DNA of 64,000 bases from Sphingomonas asaccharolytica NBRC 15499 (GCF_001598355.1 NZ_BCYU01000003.1:40812-104811); one strand, 5' to 3'; shown: positions 44,724 to 54,504, numbered from the stretch's first letter. The notes: generated from the sequence alone by a model not told the origin. Numbers and translations are program-made.

Positions 44724-46520
44724 ATGCCCTCCGACAACATGCCCAAGCTCCGCAGCCGCGCCTGGTTCGATAATCCCGACAATGTCGACATGACCGCGCT
44801 GTATCTCGAGCGGTACCTGAATTTCGGCCTCAGTCTCGAGGAGTTGCAATCGGGCAAGCCGATCATCGGCATCGCGCAGACCGGATCCGACCTCAGCCCG
44901 TGCAACCGCCATCATCTCGTGCTCGCCGAGCGCGTGCGCGAAGGAATTCGTGAGGCGGGCGGCATCGCGCTCGAATTCCCGGTCCACCCGATCCAGGAAA
45001 CCGGCAAGCGCCCCACCGCCGGTCTCGACCGCAACCTGTCCTATCTCAGTCTCGTCGAGACGCTCTACGGCTATCCGATCGACGGGGTGGTCCTGACGAT
45101 CGGCTGCGACAAGACGACGCCCGCCTGCCTGATGGCGGCGGCGACGGTGAATATCCCGGCGATCGCCCTGTCGGTCGGGCCGATGCTCAACGGCTGGCAC
45201 AAGGGCGAGCGTACCGGGTCGGGCACGATCGTCTGGAAAGCGCGGCAGATGCTCGCGGCAGGCGAGATCGACGATGCCGAGTTCATCCGCCTCGTCGCCT
45301 CGTCGGCCCCTTCGACCGGCTATTGCAACACGATGGGCACGGCGACGACGATGAACTCGCTGGCCGAGGCGCTCGGCATGGCGCTGCCGGGGTCGGCGGC
45401 GATCCCGGCGCCGTATCGCGACCGTCAGGAAGTCGCCTATCGCACCGGCAAGCGTGTGGTGGAGATGGTCGCGGAGGATCTCAAGCCGTCGGATATCCTC
45501 ACCAAGGATGCCTTCCTCAACGCGATCGCGGTCAATTCGGCGATCGGCGGATCGACCAACGCGCCGATCCATCTGACCGCCATCGCGCGCCATGTCGGCG
45601 TCGATGTGCCGCTCAAGACCTGGCAGGACCATGGTCATGCCATCCCGCTGCTGGTCAATCTCCAGCCAGCCGGCGAGTATCTCGGGGAAGACTATTACCG
45701 CGCGGGCGGTGTTCCCGCGGTAGTCGCGCAATTGATCCAGCACGGATTGATCGCGGAAGGCGCGATGACCGCCAATGGCCGCACTATCGGCGACAATTGT
45801 CGCGACGCCGTGATCGAGGACGAAAAGGTCATTCGCCCGTTCGCCGATCCCCTGATGAAGGATGCCGGCTTCGTCGTCCTGTGCGGCAATCTGTTCGACA
45901 GCGCGATCATGAAGACCAGCGTGATCTCGCCCGAATTCCGCGACCGGTATCTCTCCAACCCCGACGATCCCGACGCGTTCGAGGGGCCGGTCGTGGTGTT
46001 CGACGGGCCGGAGGATTATCATGCGCGGATCGACGACCCTGCTACCGGCATCACGCCCGCGACCCTGCTGGTGATGCGCGGCGCGGGACCGATCGGCTAT
46101 CCGGGCGCCGCCGAAGTGGTGAACATGCGGCCACCTGCGCACCTGATCCTCGACGGGGTCCACGCATTGCCCTGCATCGGTGACGGCCGGCAATCCGGCA
46201 CGAGCGGCAGCCCCTCGATCCTCAACGCCTCGCCCGAGGCCGCGGCGGGCGGCGCGCTGGCGTTGCTCCGGACCGGCGATCGCGTGCGCATCGACCTCAG
46301 GCGCGGCACTGCCGACGTGCTGGTCGACGAGGCCGAACTCGCCGAACGGCGGCGTGTCTTGGAAGCGGCGGGCGGCTATCGTTATCCCGCGTCGCAAACG
46401 CCGTGGCAGGAAATCCAGCGCGCGGTGGTCGGCCAGCTCGGCAGCGGCGCCATCCTGGAAGGGGCGGAGGCCTATCAGCGCATCGCCCAGACCAAGGGTC
46501 TGCCGCGCGACAATCACTGA
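44724..46520 (+). CDS. IlvD/Edd family aldonate dehydratase (L-arabonate/D-xylonate type)
   Basis: 598 residues, the size of pentonate dehydratases. The Fe-S ligand motifs are [10 protein letters not shown] (about 54-63), [13 protein letters not shown] (about 127-139) and a later [22 protein letters not shown]. The C-terminal barrel includes [17 protein letters not shown] and [16 protein letters not shown]. It removes water from an aldonate to give the 2-keto-3-deoxy acid, the second step after lactone opening in non-phosphorylative pentose pathways. The assignment to L-arabonate or D-xylonate cannot be made from sequence alone. The spacer downstream is a palindromic repeat. Confidence 0.9.
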   Translation: MPSDNMPKLRSRAWFDNPDNVDMTALYLERYLNFGLSLEELQSGKPIIGIAQTGSDLSPCNRHHLVLAERVREGIREAGGIALEFPVHPIQETGKRPTAGLDRNLSYLSLVETLYGYPIDGVVLTIGCDKTTPACLMAAATVNIPAIALSVGPMLNGWHKGERTGSGTIVWKARQMLAAGEIDDAEFIRLVASSAPSTGYCNTMGTATTMNSLAEALGMALPGSAAIPAPYRDRQEVAYRTGKRVVEMVAEDLKPSDILTKDAFLNAIAVNSAIGGSTNAPIHLTAIARHVGVDVPLKTWQDHGHAIPLLVNLQPAGEYLGEDYYRAGGVPAVVAQLIQHGLIAEGAMTANGRTIGDNCRDAVIEDEKVIRPFADPLMKDAGFVVLCGNLFDSAIMKTSVISPEFRDRYLSNPDDPDAFEGPVVVFDGPEDYHARIDDPATGITPATLLVMRGAGPIGYPGAAEVVNMRPPAHLILDGVHALPCIGDGRQSGTSGSPSILNASPEAAAGGALALLRTGDRVRIDLRRGTADVLVDEAELAERRRVLEAAGGYRYPASQTPWQEIQRAVVGQLGSGAILEGAEAYQRIAQTKGLPRDNH

Positions 46521-46524
46521 CACT

Positions 46525-46690
46525 CCAATTTCCCCTCCCTTTAAAGGGAGGGGATTAAGGGGTGGGTGAGTATCGGGCGAGGCTCGATGCCTTGTCCGAT
46601 ACTGTTTTGCCGATAGGTTATTGAGTCTTTTGGGCGCGCAGACGCGCGCACCCACCCCCGACCCCTCCCTTGCAGGGAGGGGAGCTTTGT
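46525..46690. repeat. Palindromic repeat between convergent genes
   Basis: CCCCTCCCTTT followed by AAAGGGAGGGG (46532-46553) is a perfect 22-base palindrome; CCCCTCCCT-TGC-AGGGAGGGG lies at 46662-46682. The parts between also pair (GGGGTGGGTG near 46559 with CACCCACCCC near 46649), so the whole block folds back. It separates the dehydratase gene from the convergent GntR gene and probably serves as bidirectional terminator. Confidence 0.8.
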
Positions 46691-47403
46691 TACTCCCTCT
46701 CGGGCAATTCCATGTCCGTCAGCGCGAGCCGCAGCAGGTCGGTCATCGTGCGCCGCGCGCCATCGGCATCCTTTGCCGCGATCGCTTCATGAACGCGGCG
46801 GTGATCGGGCAGCGGGTCACGCGGCAGGTTGCGGCGCCGCTGCTTGAACTTGGTGGTCCAGCTCACCGCCGCGCCGACTGTGCTGGCAAGCGCGGTCAGC
46901 GGTTCGTTGCCCGCGGCGGCCAGGATGGCGCGGTGGAAACGCTGGTCGGCGGCGCGTCCGCGCTCGTCGGCCAGGCCGAATGCCTCCATGCCTTTGAGCG
47001 CGTCGGTCATTTCGGCAAGGTCCTGGTCGCTGCGCCGCTGTGCCGCGAACGCCGCCGCGGCTGGCTCGATAACCTCGCGCAGCTCGAACAAGTCGACGAT
47101 GAACTGGGGGTCGGGCTCGCCCTCGAACGTCCAGGCCAGGATATCGGGGTCGAGCAGATTCCAGCGGTTGCGCGACGTGATTCGCGTTCCTGCCTTGGGT
47201 CGGCTTTCGACCAGCCCCTTGGCCGCGAGGATACGGATCGCTTCGCGATAAGCGGTGCGCGAGATGCCGAGTTCCTCGCTTGCCTCGATCTCGCCGTCCA
47301 ATATGTCGCCAGGCCGGCGAATGCCGCCGACGATCTCGATACCGAGCTTACGCGCGATCGTACCGTGGATGCGTGGCGCGGGAGGGGGACGGTCGTCATC
47401 CAT
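46690..47403 (-). CDS. GntR regulator, FadR/FCD subfamily (module 1)
   Basis: 237 residues from ATG 47403; the extension to 47442 would start with TTG without a clear binding site. The winged HTH is HGTIARKLGIEIVGGIRRPGDILDGEIEASEELGISRTAYREAIRILAAKGLVESRPKAGTRIT (about 12-75) and the FCD effector domain follows (IVDLFELREVIEPAAAAFAAQR; the metal-binding DQRFHRAI His). FCD domains bind sugar acids. It is third in the operon with the keto-acid dehydratase and semialdehyde dehydrogenase genes, so its most likely targets are those promoters. Confidence 0.88.
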   Translation of the reverse strand: MDDDRPPPAPRIHGTIARKLGIEIVGGIRRPGDILDGEIEASEELGISRTAYREAIRILAAKGLVESRPKAGTRITSRNRWNLLDPDILAWTFEGEPDPQFIVDLFELREVIEPAAAAFAAQRRSDQDLAEMTDALKGMEAFGLADERGRAADQRFHRAILAAAGNEPLTALASTVGAAVSWTTKFKQRRRNLPRDPLPDHRRVHEAIAAKDADGARRTMTDLLRLALTDMELPERE

Positions 47404-47445
47404 CGACCGCGCGAGCCTATGCGGTCGCGGCCCGGGTGACAATGC

Positions 47446-48417
47446 TCACAAGCTGCGCACCGCGATCTGAACTGCTGCCGCTCGCGCGAGCGGATTGCGC
47501 GCCGGCAGCGTGAAGGGGGGTGCTTCGACCTCGAACACGTCGCCCGGCTCGGTCTTCACCCCGTCGCTGAACGACAAAGTCGCGGTGCCGAAGAAGTGGA
47601 CGTGCAGGTCGCCAGGGCGGCGAAAACCGGCATATTTGAAATGATGGTGCTCGAGATTGGTGATGCTGTGCGACATGTTCGCCTCGCCTGAGACGAATGG
47701 CTTCTCCCAGATCACCGCCCCGTCGCGCAGGATGCGGCTGGTGCCGCGAACATCTTCGGGCAGCTCGCCGAGCAGCAATTCCGGACCCAGCGCGGCGGCG
47801 CGCAGCTTCGAATGCGCCAGCCACAGATAATTGCCGCGCTCAGTGATATGGTCGGAGAATTCGTTGCCGAGCGCGAAGCCGATCCTGACCGGGGCGCCGT
47901 CCGGCGCGATCAGATAGATGCCGGCGATCTCTGGCTCCTCGCCGCCGTCGAGCGCGAAATCGGGCATCGCGAGCGGCGCGTCGGGCGCGGCCAGGATCGC
48001 GCCGTCGCCCTTGTAGAACCATTCTGGCTGGACGCCGATCGCGCCGGTCTCGGGCTTGCCGCCTTCCACCCCCATCAGGAACATCTTCATCGAATCGGTT
48101 GGCGCCGGGTTCTCGATCGCCGCGCGGTGCATCTTGTCGCGTCCCTCGGCCGAGCCGAGATGGGTAAGGCCGGTGCCGCTGACCAGCAGGTGCGCAGGGT
48201 CGGAATGATCGATCGGACAGAGCAGGGCGACGCCCGCAAGATCGATCGGCTCGCCGAGCCGCGCGCCAGCGAGTTCAGCGAGCGAGACGCCGGCCGCCAT
48301 CGCTTCGGTAGCAAGCGCCAGCGTCGTCGTCGCACCGGACACGCGGCGTGCGCCGTCGTCACCCAGTGCGGCGACTCCGCGCGCACCATCGTCGAATTGG
48401 ATGAGGGACCGGATCAA
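47446..48417 (-). CDS. AraD1/GguC-type FAH-fold protein, 2-keto-3-deoxy-L-arabonate dehydratase-like
   Basis: 323 residues. A TTG start at 48417 is chosen because AGGAG lies 8 bases before it and the family begins (M)IRSLIQF; the TTG overlaps the upstream stop as TTGA (48414-48417). The fumarylacetoacetase-like fold is seen in [28 protein letters not shown] (metal-binding E-x-E), [11 protein letters not shown]. In L-arabinose oxidation AraD1 converts 2-keto-3-deoxy-L-arabonate to ketoglutarate semialdehyde. It sits directly between the semialdehyde dehydrogenase and the GntR gene, consistent with that role. Confidence 0.8.
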   Translation of the reverse strand: MIRSLIQFDDGARGVAALGDDGARRVSGATTTLALATEAMAAGVSLAELAGARLGEPIDLAGVALLCPIDHSDPAHLLVSGTGLTHLGSAEGRDKMHRAAIENPAPTDSMKMFLMGVEGGKPETGAIGVQPEWFYKGDGAILAAPDAPLAMPDFALDGGEEPEIAGIYLIAPDGAPVRIGFALGNEFSDHITERGNYLWLAHSKLRAAALGPELLLGELPEDVRGTSRILRDGAVIWEKPFVSGEANMSHSITNLEHHHFKYAGFRRPGDLHVHFFGTATLSFSDGVKTEPGDVFEVEAPPFTLPARNPLARAAAVQIAVRSL

Positions 48418-49994
48418 TTGGGCGACTCCTCTCGCTGGCCATCGATGCGGCGGGCTATTCCCCACTCATTCGCGTCGCCGATCGCGGCGGGGATCAGGCT
48501 GGCCGGCAGATTCTGGAAGCAGACCGGACGCAGGAAACGCTCGATCGCCTTGCTGCCGACCGAGGTGGTGCGGCTGTCGCTAGTTGCGGGGAAGGGCCCG
48601 CCATGAACCATCGCGTGCGCGACCTCGACTCCGGTCGGCCAGCCATTGGCCAGGATGCGGCCGACGCGGCGGGCCAGCAGCGGCAGGATTTCCGCGGCAG
48701 CGGCTTCGTCGGCCGGATCGATCTGGATCGTCGCGGTCAATTGTCCCTCCAGCCCGGCGACGACTTTCGCCAGCTCGGCGGTGTCGCGGCAGCGCACGAC
48801 GATCGAGGACGAACCGAACACCTCGTTGCCCAGCGCCGAATCGGCGAGGAACTGCTCGGCGCTCGTCTCGAACAGCGCACCCACTGCCTGGTTTGCCCCG
48901 TCACCCGGTCCGCCGCGCGCGACGGTGCGGACGGCGTCATGTCCGGCGAGCGCGCCGACACCCTTCTCGAACGCGGCGTGGATGCCCGGGGTCAGCATGG
49001 TCGCGGACCCGGTGCCCTGGAGCGCCTGACCGGCTGCCGCGACGAATGCGTCGAGGTCGGGACCGTCGAGCCCGATGACCAATCCTGGATTGGTGCAGAA
49101 TTGCCCTGCACCCATCGTCAACGAGGCAACGAACGACGTGGCCAGCGCCGGTCCGCGCGCGGCGAGCGCGGCAGGGAACAGGATGACGGGATTGATGCTC
49201 GACATCTCCGCATAGACGGGGATCGGCTCGGCGCGCGCCGCGGCGATTCGCACCAGCGCCAGTCCGCCGCCGCGCGATCCGGTGAAGCCGACCGCGTTGA
49301 TCCGCGGATCCGCGACCAGCGTCCCACCGAGCGCGTTGGTCTCGCCGGGAAGGTAGGAGAAGACGCCCGCCGGCAAGCCGCTCGATGCTACCGCCGCGGC
49401 GATCGCGCGCGCTACCAGTTCGCCGGTGCCGGGATGCGCGGGATGGCCCTTGACCACTACCGGACAACCGGCCGCCAGGGCCGAGGCGGTGTCGCCACCC
49501 GCAACCGAAAAGGCGAGCGGGAAGTTCGACGCGCCGAACACGGCAACCGGCCCCAGCGGCAGGTTCATCCGCCGAAGATCGGGGCGCGGCAGTGGCTGGC
49601 GGTCTGGGAGAGCCGGATCGATCGTGGCGTCAAGCCAGTCGCCTTGGCGAACGACGGACGCGAACAAGCGAAGCTGTCCGACGGTCCGCGCGCGCTCGCC
49701 CTCGAGCCGGGCACGGGGCAGGCCGGTTTCCTGCATCGCGCGAACGATCAGCTCATCGCCGATGTCGAGGATCGCCTGCGCAGCGGTATCGAGGAACGCG
49801 CCGCGCCTTTCGGGCGTGATCGCCGCATAGGCCGGAAAGGCTGCCTCGGCGAGCGCACAGGCCGCGTCCACCGCCTCGGCTCCGGCAGAGGAGAAAGCGG
49901 GCTGCAGAGCCTCACCGGTCGCCGGATCGACGGAAGTGAAGCGGGTATCGGACTGGCGCGCCTCCGCACCGATCAAGATGGAACCGTCTATCAA
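48414..49994 (-). CDS. 2-Ketoglutarate semialdehyde dehydrogenase-like (NADP aldehyde dehydrogenase)
   Basis: 526 residues starting with TTG 49994, preceded by GGAG at 7-10 bases. The active site carries Asn157 ([10 protein letters not shown]), Glu263 (YAEMSSINP) and Cys300 ([10 protein letters not shown]). This subgroup, with KGHPAHPGT and a long C-terminal tail, matches the ketoglutarate semialdehyde dehydrogenases that end the Weimberg-type pathways, giving 2-oxoglutarate. First gene of the operon with AraD1 and GntR; its stop overlaps the AraD1 start. Confidence 0.87.
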   Translation of the reverse strand: MIDGSILIGAEARQSDTRFTSVDPATGEALQPAFSSAGAEAVDAACALAEAAFPAYAAITPERRGAFLDTAAQAILDIGDELIVRAMQETGLPRARLEGERARTVGQLRLFASVVRQGDWLDATIDPALPDRQPLPRPDLRRMNLPLGPVAVFGASNFPLAFSVAGGDTASALAAGCPVVVKGHPAHPGTGELVARAIAAAVASSGLPAGVFSYLPGETNALGGTLVADPRINAVGFTGSRGGGLALVRIAAARAEPIPVYAEMSSINPVILFPAALAARGPALATSFVASLTMGAGQFCTNPGLVIGLDGPDLDAFVAAAGQALQGTGSATMLTPGIHAAFEKGVGALAGHDAVRTVARGGPGDGANQAVGALFETSAEQFLADSALGNEVFGSSSIVVRCRDTAELAKVVAGLEGQLTATIQIDPADEAAAAEILPLLARRVGRILANGWPTGVEVAHAMVHGGPFPATSDSRTTSVGSKAIERFLRPVCFQNLPASLIPAAIGDANEWGIARRIDGQREESPN

Positions 49995-50011
49995 GGAATG
50001 TCTCCAATAAC

Positions 50012-50027
50012 TCAGACATAATTAGCC
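50012..50027. promoter_or_regulatory. Module 1 motif upstream of the semialdehyde dehydrogenase operon
   Basis: TCAGACATAATTAGCC (50012-50027); its reverse complement GGCTAATTATGTCTGA is nearly identical to GGCTAATT-GTCTGA at 44584. It lies 18 bases before the TTG start, where a repressor would block transcription start. Confidence 0.5.
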
Positions 50028-50227
50028 TGGTTGATCGGTCGCATCAACCCCGTCCGAGATTGCGCGATTGGATCCTGCACTCGCCAGGAACACTGTAAGT
50101 ACCGCCTTGGTCGCGAATGCTTGCCGCCTGAGTCGATGATGCCTGACGCACTTGGCGCTGGCCGAAGCTTGTTATAGCGCGGACCAGACGCGCAGCACTC
50201 CAATTCCCAGCCTTGAGGACCAAGACG

Positions 50228-50950
50228 TTGATCGACCTTACCGGAAAGACCGCCCTCGTGACCGCCGCCGCGCAAGGTATCGGACGCGCCTCGGTGCTGG
50301 CGCTTGCCGCCGCGGGCGCGCGCGTCATTGCGACCGACGTCAACGAAGCGGGGCTGGAGGGGTTGGCCGGCGAGCGGATCGAGACGCGCCGGCTTGACGT
50401 GCTCGATCCCGAAGCGGTCGCGGCGCTTGGCGACGAGACGATCGACATCCTGTTCAATTGCGCGGGCGTCGTCCACGGCGGAACGGTGCTCGAAACGAGC
50501 GACGCCGATCTCGATTTCGCGTGGCGGCTCAACGTCGTCGCGATGACACGGACCTGCCAGGCAGTGCTTCCCGGCATGGTCGAGCGCGGCGGCGGCGCGA
50601 TCATCAACATGTCTTCGGTGGCGTCGAGCGTGAAGGGGGTGCCCAACCGCTTCGCTTATACCGTGACCAAGGCGGCGGTGGTTGGACTGACCAAGTCGAT
50701 CGCAGCCGATTTCGTCGGCAACAACATTCGCGTTACCGCGATCTGTCCGGGCACGGTCGAGACGCCGTCCTTGCATGATCGTCTGTCCGCCGGCGGCGAT
50801 TATGACGGCGCGCGCGCCGCCTTCATTGCGCGCCAGCCGATCGGCCGCATCGGCGCGCCGGAGGAGATCGCAGACCTGGTCGTCTATCTCGCGGGGGCGA
50901 CCTACACGACGGGACAGGTGCAGATCGTCGACGGCGGGTGGACGATTTAG
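50228..50950 (+). CDS. DHRS6-like SDR (possible 2-keto-3-deoxy-aldonate 4-dehydrogenase)
   Basis: 240 residues from TTG 50228, chosen since GAGGA lies 8 bases before it and SDRs of this type start (M)IDLTGKTALVTAAAQGIGRAS. Catalytic residues are in NMSSVAS and YTVTK. Sequence features such as ATDVNE, LDFAWRLNV, SSVASSVKGV, VCPGTV-like AICPGTVETPSLHDR and DGGWTI match the DHRS6/BDH2 group, which includes bacterial 2-keto-3-deoxy-L-fuconate dehydrogenases. It lies alone between the two modules and could serve either or a third substrate. An in-frame TTG at 50213 has no such site. Confidence 0.75.
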   Translation: MIDLTGKTALVTAAAQGIGRASVLALAAAGARVIATDVNEAGLEGLAGERIETRRLDVLDPEAVAALGDETIDILFNCAGVVHGGTVLETSDADLDFAWRLNVVAMTRTCQAVLPGMVERGGGAIINMSSVASSVKGVPNRFAYTVTKAAVVGLTKSIAADFVGNNIRVTAICPGTVETPSLHDRLSAGGDYDGARAAFIARQPIGRIGAPEEIADLVVYLAGATYTTGQVQIVDGGWTI

Positions 50951-51126
50951 CGCTCGGCAGAAAAGCCAACTTCGGCCCAGCGAAGGCCGGGGCCCTGTCG
51001 GCGTCCTTTTAAAGGCATCCGGACGGCCACGCGGCTGCCGCTTGCGCCCATCGAGTTCCGGCCCTTATTGTCATACTGTTCACGATCCCGATCGGATTTC
51101 CGGCACCGGGCGATCGGAGGAGACCA

Positions 51127-51888
51127 ATGACGATGCAATCCCGTCCTGATTTCGGAAGGATCGCCGACGCGACCTTGTCGAACGCGGACCAGGTCGCACG
51201 CTCGATCGGCAGCGATATCCTGTCGGGTGTCTTCGCGCCGGGTTCGAAATTGCCGTCCGAGGCCGAGATGCTGGCGCGTTTCGGTGTGTCGCGCACCGTC
51301 TTGCGCGAGGCGTTCAAGACGTTGACTGCGAAAGGCCTGATCGTCGCGCGGACGCGTGTCGGTACCACTGTGCTCGACAGCGTACATTGGAACTTCTTCG
51401 ATGCCGACATCCTGGCTTGGAAGGTTGCGCAGGGACTGGATGTGGATTTCGTCCGCGACGTCGCCGCGATCCGTATGGCGATCGAGCCGGCGGCAGCCGA
51501 AGCCGCGGCCCAGCGGGCAACGCCGGAAGACATAGCGATCCTGCGCGGCTGCCTCGCCCGTATGGCGGAAGCGACGAGCAGCGCGAGCGACTTCGCCCAT
51601 GCCGATCTCGATTTCCACAAAGCGGTCGGTTACGCCTCGGGCAATGTGCTGATGCGCTCGCTCGCGGCGGTGATCGAAACCGCTTTGCTCGCCTCGTTCC
51701 GGCTGAGCTCACCAGTACGCGAGGCCGAGGTGCATGAAGAGAGCGTGCAGGGCCATAGCCGCATCGTCGACCTGATCGAGGCCGGCGACGGCGCCGGCGC
51801 GGCACAGGCGATGCGCGCGATCATCACCCATGGCCTCGATCGGCTCGAGCGCGCGAGTGCATCCCGCAAGCGCAAGACCGCGAAGTAA
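51127..51888 (+). CDS. GntR regulator, FadR/FCD subfamily (module 2)
   Basis: 253 residues. The HTH is QVARSIGSDILSGVFAPGSKLPSEAEMLARFGVSRTVLREAFKTLTAKGLI (22-73) and the FCD domain follows (DVAAIRMAIEPAAAEAAAQR, DLDFHKAVGYASGN with the metal-binding His). AGGAG precedes ATG 51127. It is the only regulator inside module 2 and faces the rhamnose genes convergently, so it probably represses them until a pathway acid appears. A loose TTGTCATACTG sequence lies upstream (about 51068-51078). Confidence 0.88.
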   Translation: MTMQSRPDFGRIADATLSNADQVARSIGSDILSGVFAPGSKLPSEAEMLARFGVSRTVLREAFKTLTAKGLIVARTRVGTTVLDSVHWNFFDADILAWKVAQGLDVDFVRDVAAIRMAIEPAAAEAAAQRATPEDIAILRGCLARMAEATSSASDFAHADLDFHKAVGYASGNVLMRSLAAVIETALLASFRLSSPVREAEVHEESVQGHSRIVDLIEAGDGAGAAQAMRAIITHGLDRLERASASRKRKTAK

Positions 51889-51984
51889 TCCTCTATCCGA
51901 TCCGCCACGACAGACGCGGGCGCTCGACATCGGTGCCGGGCAGGTCGCTGGTATATTCGGCGCGCCGGTCGACAACGCGCACGA

Positions 51985-52890
51985 TCAGAGCGTCAGGCCA
52001 AGGCGGTAGAGCCGATTGGCGTTGCCCGCGAACAAGGCGCGGCGCTCGTCGTCGCTGAAATCGGCGACGATGGCGTTATAGGCATCGAGATGCTGATCGA
52101 ACCCGCCGAACAATTTATCGGTCGGGAAGTCGCTGGCGAACATGGCGCGGCCGGTGCCGAACAGCTCGATCGTCTCGAGCACGTAGCTACGCATCTGCTC
52201 GATCGTCCATGGCCGGAAAGCGAAGCCGATGCCCGAAATCTTGACCGCGACATGCGGGATAGCGGCGAGCGCGCGCATCCCCGCGCGCCATTCCTCGCGA
52301 CCGCTCTCGCCGACCATAATGCCGGCATGGTTGATCATCACCGGCACGTCGGGATGCCGTTCGAGCAACGGCGCCAGGGCGGGAAACTGGCCGGGATAGG
52401 CCTGGAGGTCGAAGCTCAATCCGTATTTGCCGAGCAGCGCGAAACCCGCTGCCCAGGCTTTGTCGCCGGTCACGTCGCGCGGCGTGTAGGTGCGCACCGG
52501 GTCGGGGTGCCAGTTGACGATATGGCGGATGCCGCGCACCGACCGGCGCTCGGCATGCGCGGCGAGCAAGGCTTCGACTTTGGGGTCATCGAGCGCGGCG
52601 AAGGCGACGATCGCGTTGGGCATGCCGCGCGCGTCGGCCATCGCCTGCAGCCAGTCGCTCTCCTGCAGCGCATCCGCCGGATCGGCGCCGGCATCGACAT
52701 GGACGATGCCCCGCACGTCCCAGCCGTTGGCGTCGGCGAGATAGTCGTCTAGCCCGTAATCCTTCGCGATCGGCTCGACGCTGCCGTTCGGGCCGTCCTC
52801 CGCGAATGGCGGCATCAGCCACGGATAGCGGAGGTGGGACAGGTCCCACAGATGGACATGGGCATCGACGAAAGGCAGCCGCTCGGTCAT
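51985..52890 (-). CDS. Amidohydrolase-family aldonolactonase (L-rhamnono/L-fucono-lactonase-like)
   Basis: 301 residues. The amidohydrolase-2 motif VDAHVHLWDL is at 8-17; PVMINHAGIM and AMFASDFPTDKLFGGFDQHL (with the late catalytic Asp) are typical of the L-fuconolactonase-like group. It opens sugar lactones to the acid. It is the last gene of the operon rhmD-hydrolase-dehydrogenase-lactonase with 1 base between it and the SDR gene. It supplies the lactone-opening step for rhamnose, and may also serve module 1, which has no lactonase of its own in the window. Confidence 0.85.
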   Translation of the reverse strand: MTERLPFVDAHVHLWDLSHLRYPWLMPPFAEDGPNGSVEPIAKDYGLDDYLADANGWDVRGIVHVDAGADPADALQESDWLQAMADARGMPNAIVAFAALDDPKVEALLAAHAERRSVRGIRHIVNWHPDPVRTYTPRDVTGDKAWAAGFALLGKYGLSFDLQAYPGQFPALAPLLERHPDVPVMINHAGIMVGESGREEWRAGMRALAAIPHVAVKISGIGFAFRPWTIEQMRSYVLETIELFGTGRAMFASDFPTDKLFGGFDQHLDAYNAIVADFSDDERRALFAGNANRLYRLGLTL

Positions 52891-52891
52891 G

Positions 52892-53641
52892 TCAGAAGGT
52901 CGTGCGGCCGCCGGACGTGTCGAAGGTGGATGCGGTGGTGAAGCTGCATTCCTCGCTCGCCATGAAGCAGACCATCGCGGCGGACTCGCTGACCTCGCCC
53001 AGCCGGCCCATCGGGATCTTCGAACGCATGTAATCGACCTGGCTTGGGGGCAATTGCGCCAGGATCGGGCTTTCGAACGTCGCCGGGGTCAGCGCATTGG
53101 CGATCACGCCCTTTTCGGCGAGCTCCTTGCCGAGCGATTTGGTGAAGCCGATCACGCCTGCCTTGGACGCCGAATAGGCGCTGGCATTGGGATTGCCTTC
53201 CTTGCCCGCAACCGATGCGATGTTGACGATGCGGCCATAGCCGTTCGCCAGCATCAGCGGCACGACCGCGCGGTTGCAGTAGAACAGGCCGTTCAAATTG
53301 ATGTCGATCACCCGCTGCCAGCTGTCAATCGGGAATTCGTGGACCGGAACGGTCGCGCCGGTAATGCCGGCCGAGCACACCAATATGTCGACCTTGCCGA
53401 GCGCCGCGCCGCTGGCCTTGGCCGCTGCCTCGACCGCGGCGGGATCGGAGACGTCGAGCGCCTGCGTGTCGGTGGCGCCAACCTCGTCCTTCGCGGCGGC
53501 CAGCGCTTCGGGATTGAGATCCCAGAGCGCTACCGTCCCACCCTCCGCGACAATGCGCTTGGCGACGGCCTTGCCGAGGCCGGACGCGCCGCCGGTGACG
53601 ATCGCTGCGCGCCCGGCGAAGCGACCTGCATAGACGCTCAT
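52892..53641 (-). CDS. SDR, probable 2-keto-3-deoxy-L-rhamnonate 4-dehydrogenase
   Basis: 249 residues, MSVYAGRFAGRAAIVTGGASGLGKAVAKRIVAEG. Nucleotide motif TGGASGLG, VCSAGITG, catalytic Ser in NIASVAG and YSASKAG. The ATG overlaps the preceding stop by 4 bases (ATGA 53638-53641). In the alternative rhamnose pathway of Sphingomonas, a 4-dehydrogenase makes 2,4-diketo-3-deoxy-L-rhamnonate, the substrate of the hydrolase encoded just upstream. Position supports that role, although the DHRS6-like SDR at 50228 is a second candidate. Confidence 0.82.
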   Translation of the reverse strand: MSVYAGRFAGRAAIVTGGASGLGKAVAKRIVAEGGTVALWDLNPEALAAAKDEVGATDTQALDVSDPAAVEAAAKASGAALGKVDILVCSAGITGATVPVHEFPIDSWQRVIDINLNGLFYCNRAVVPLMLANGYGRIVNIASVAGKEGNPNASAYSASKAGVIGFTKSLGKELAEKGVIANALTPATFESPILAQLPPSQVDYMRSKIPMGRLGEVSESAAMVCFMASEECSFTTASTFDTSGGRTTF

Positions 53642-54495
53642 TTGGCGGCGTCCCAGGCGACGAATTCCTGCCGTTGCTCGCCGAGCTTCTCGATGCCGAG
53701 CTCGACCACGTCGCCGGCCTTGAGATACCAGGGCTCGGGCTTCTGGCCGAGGCCGACGCCAGGCGGCGTGCCGGTGGTGATCACATCGCCCGGCAGCAAA
53801 GTCATGAATTGCGAGCAATAAGCGACGATCTGCGCGACGGTGAAGATCATCGTCTTGCTGCTGCCGTTCTGCATCTTCTTGCCGTTGACCGACAGCCACA
53901 TCGCCAGGTTCTGCGGATCGCCGACCTCATCGGCGGTGACCATCCACGGGCCGATCGGTCCGAACGTCGGGAAGCCCTTGCCCTTGTCCCAGGTCAGGCC
54001 GCGCTCGATCTGCCAGTGACGCTCGGACACGTCGTTGACCACGCAATAGCCGGCGACATGGTCGAGCGCGTCCGCCTCGTCGACATAGGAAGCGGCGGTG
54101 CCGATCACGACGCCCAGTTCGACTTCCCAGTCGGTCTTCTTCGAGTCCTTCGGAATGGTGACGGGGTCGTTCGGCCCCTGGATGCAGCTCACCCATTTCT
54201 GGAACACGACCGGTTCCTCTGGCACCGGCAGGTTCGATTCGGCGGCATGATCGGCGAAGTTCGTACCGATCGCGATGAACTGGCGGGTGCCGGTCACGCA
54301 GGCGCCATAGCGGACCTCACCCTCGACCAGCGGCAGCGAGGCGGGATCGATCGCCGCGAGCTTGGCCAGGCCCTCCTTGCCCAGTTCGTCCGGTCCGATG
54401 TCCGCGACATGGCCCGACAGGTCGCGGATGCGCCCGTCGGCGTCGATCAGGCCGGGCTTCTCGGCGCCCACGGCACCATAACGGCAGAGTTTCAT
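53638..54495 (-). CDS. FAH-family 2,4-diketo-3-deoxy-L-rhamnonate (fuconate) hydrolase
   Basis: 285 residues. The FAH core FIAIGTNFADHAAESNLPVPEEPVVFQK, DWEVELGVVIG (metal-binding E-x-E), CVVNDVSERHWQIERG and ITTGTPPGVGLG are all typical of the diketo-acid hydrolases. It splits the C6 diketo acid to pyruvate and L-lactate. It follows rhmD by 9 bases and overlaps the next SDR gene by 4 bases. The companion enzymes on the same strand leave little doubt that it serves rhamnose or fucose breakdown. Confidence 0.88.
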   Translation of the reverse strand: MKLCRYGAVGAEKPGLIDADGRIRDLSGHVADIGPDELGKEGLAKLAAIDPASLPLVEGEVRYGACVTGTRQFIAIGTNFADHAAESNLPVPEEPVVFQKWVSCIQGPNDPVTIPKDSKKTDWEVELGVVIGTAASYVDEADALDHVAGYCVVNDVSERHWQIERGLTWDKGKGFPTFGPIGPWMVTADEVGDPQNLAMWLSVNGKKMQNGSSKTMIFTVAQIVAYCSQFMTLLPGDVITTGTPPGVGLGQKPEPWYLKAGDVVELGIEKLGEQRQEFVAWDAAK

Positions 54496-54504
54496 GGATA
54501 ATCC

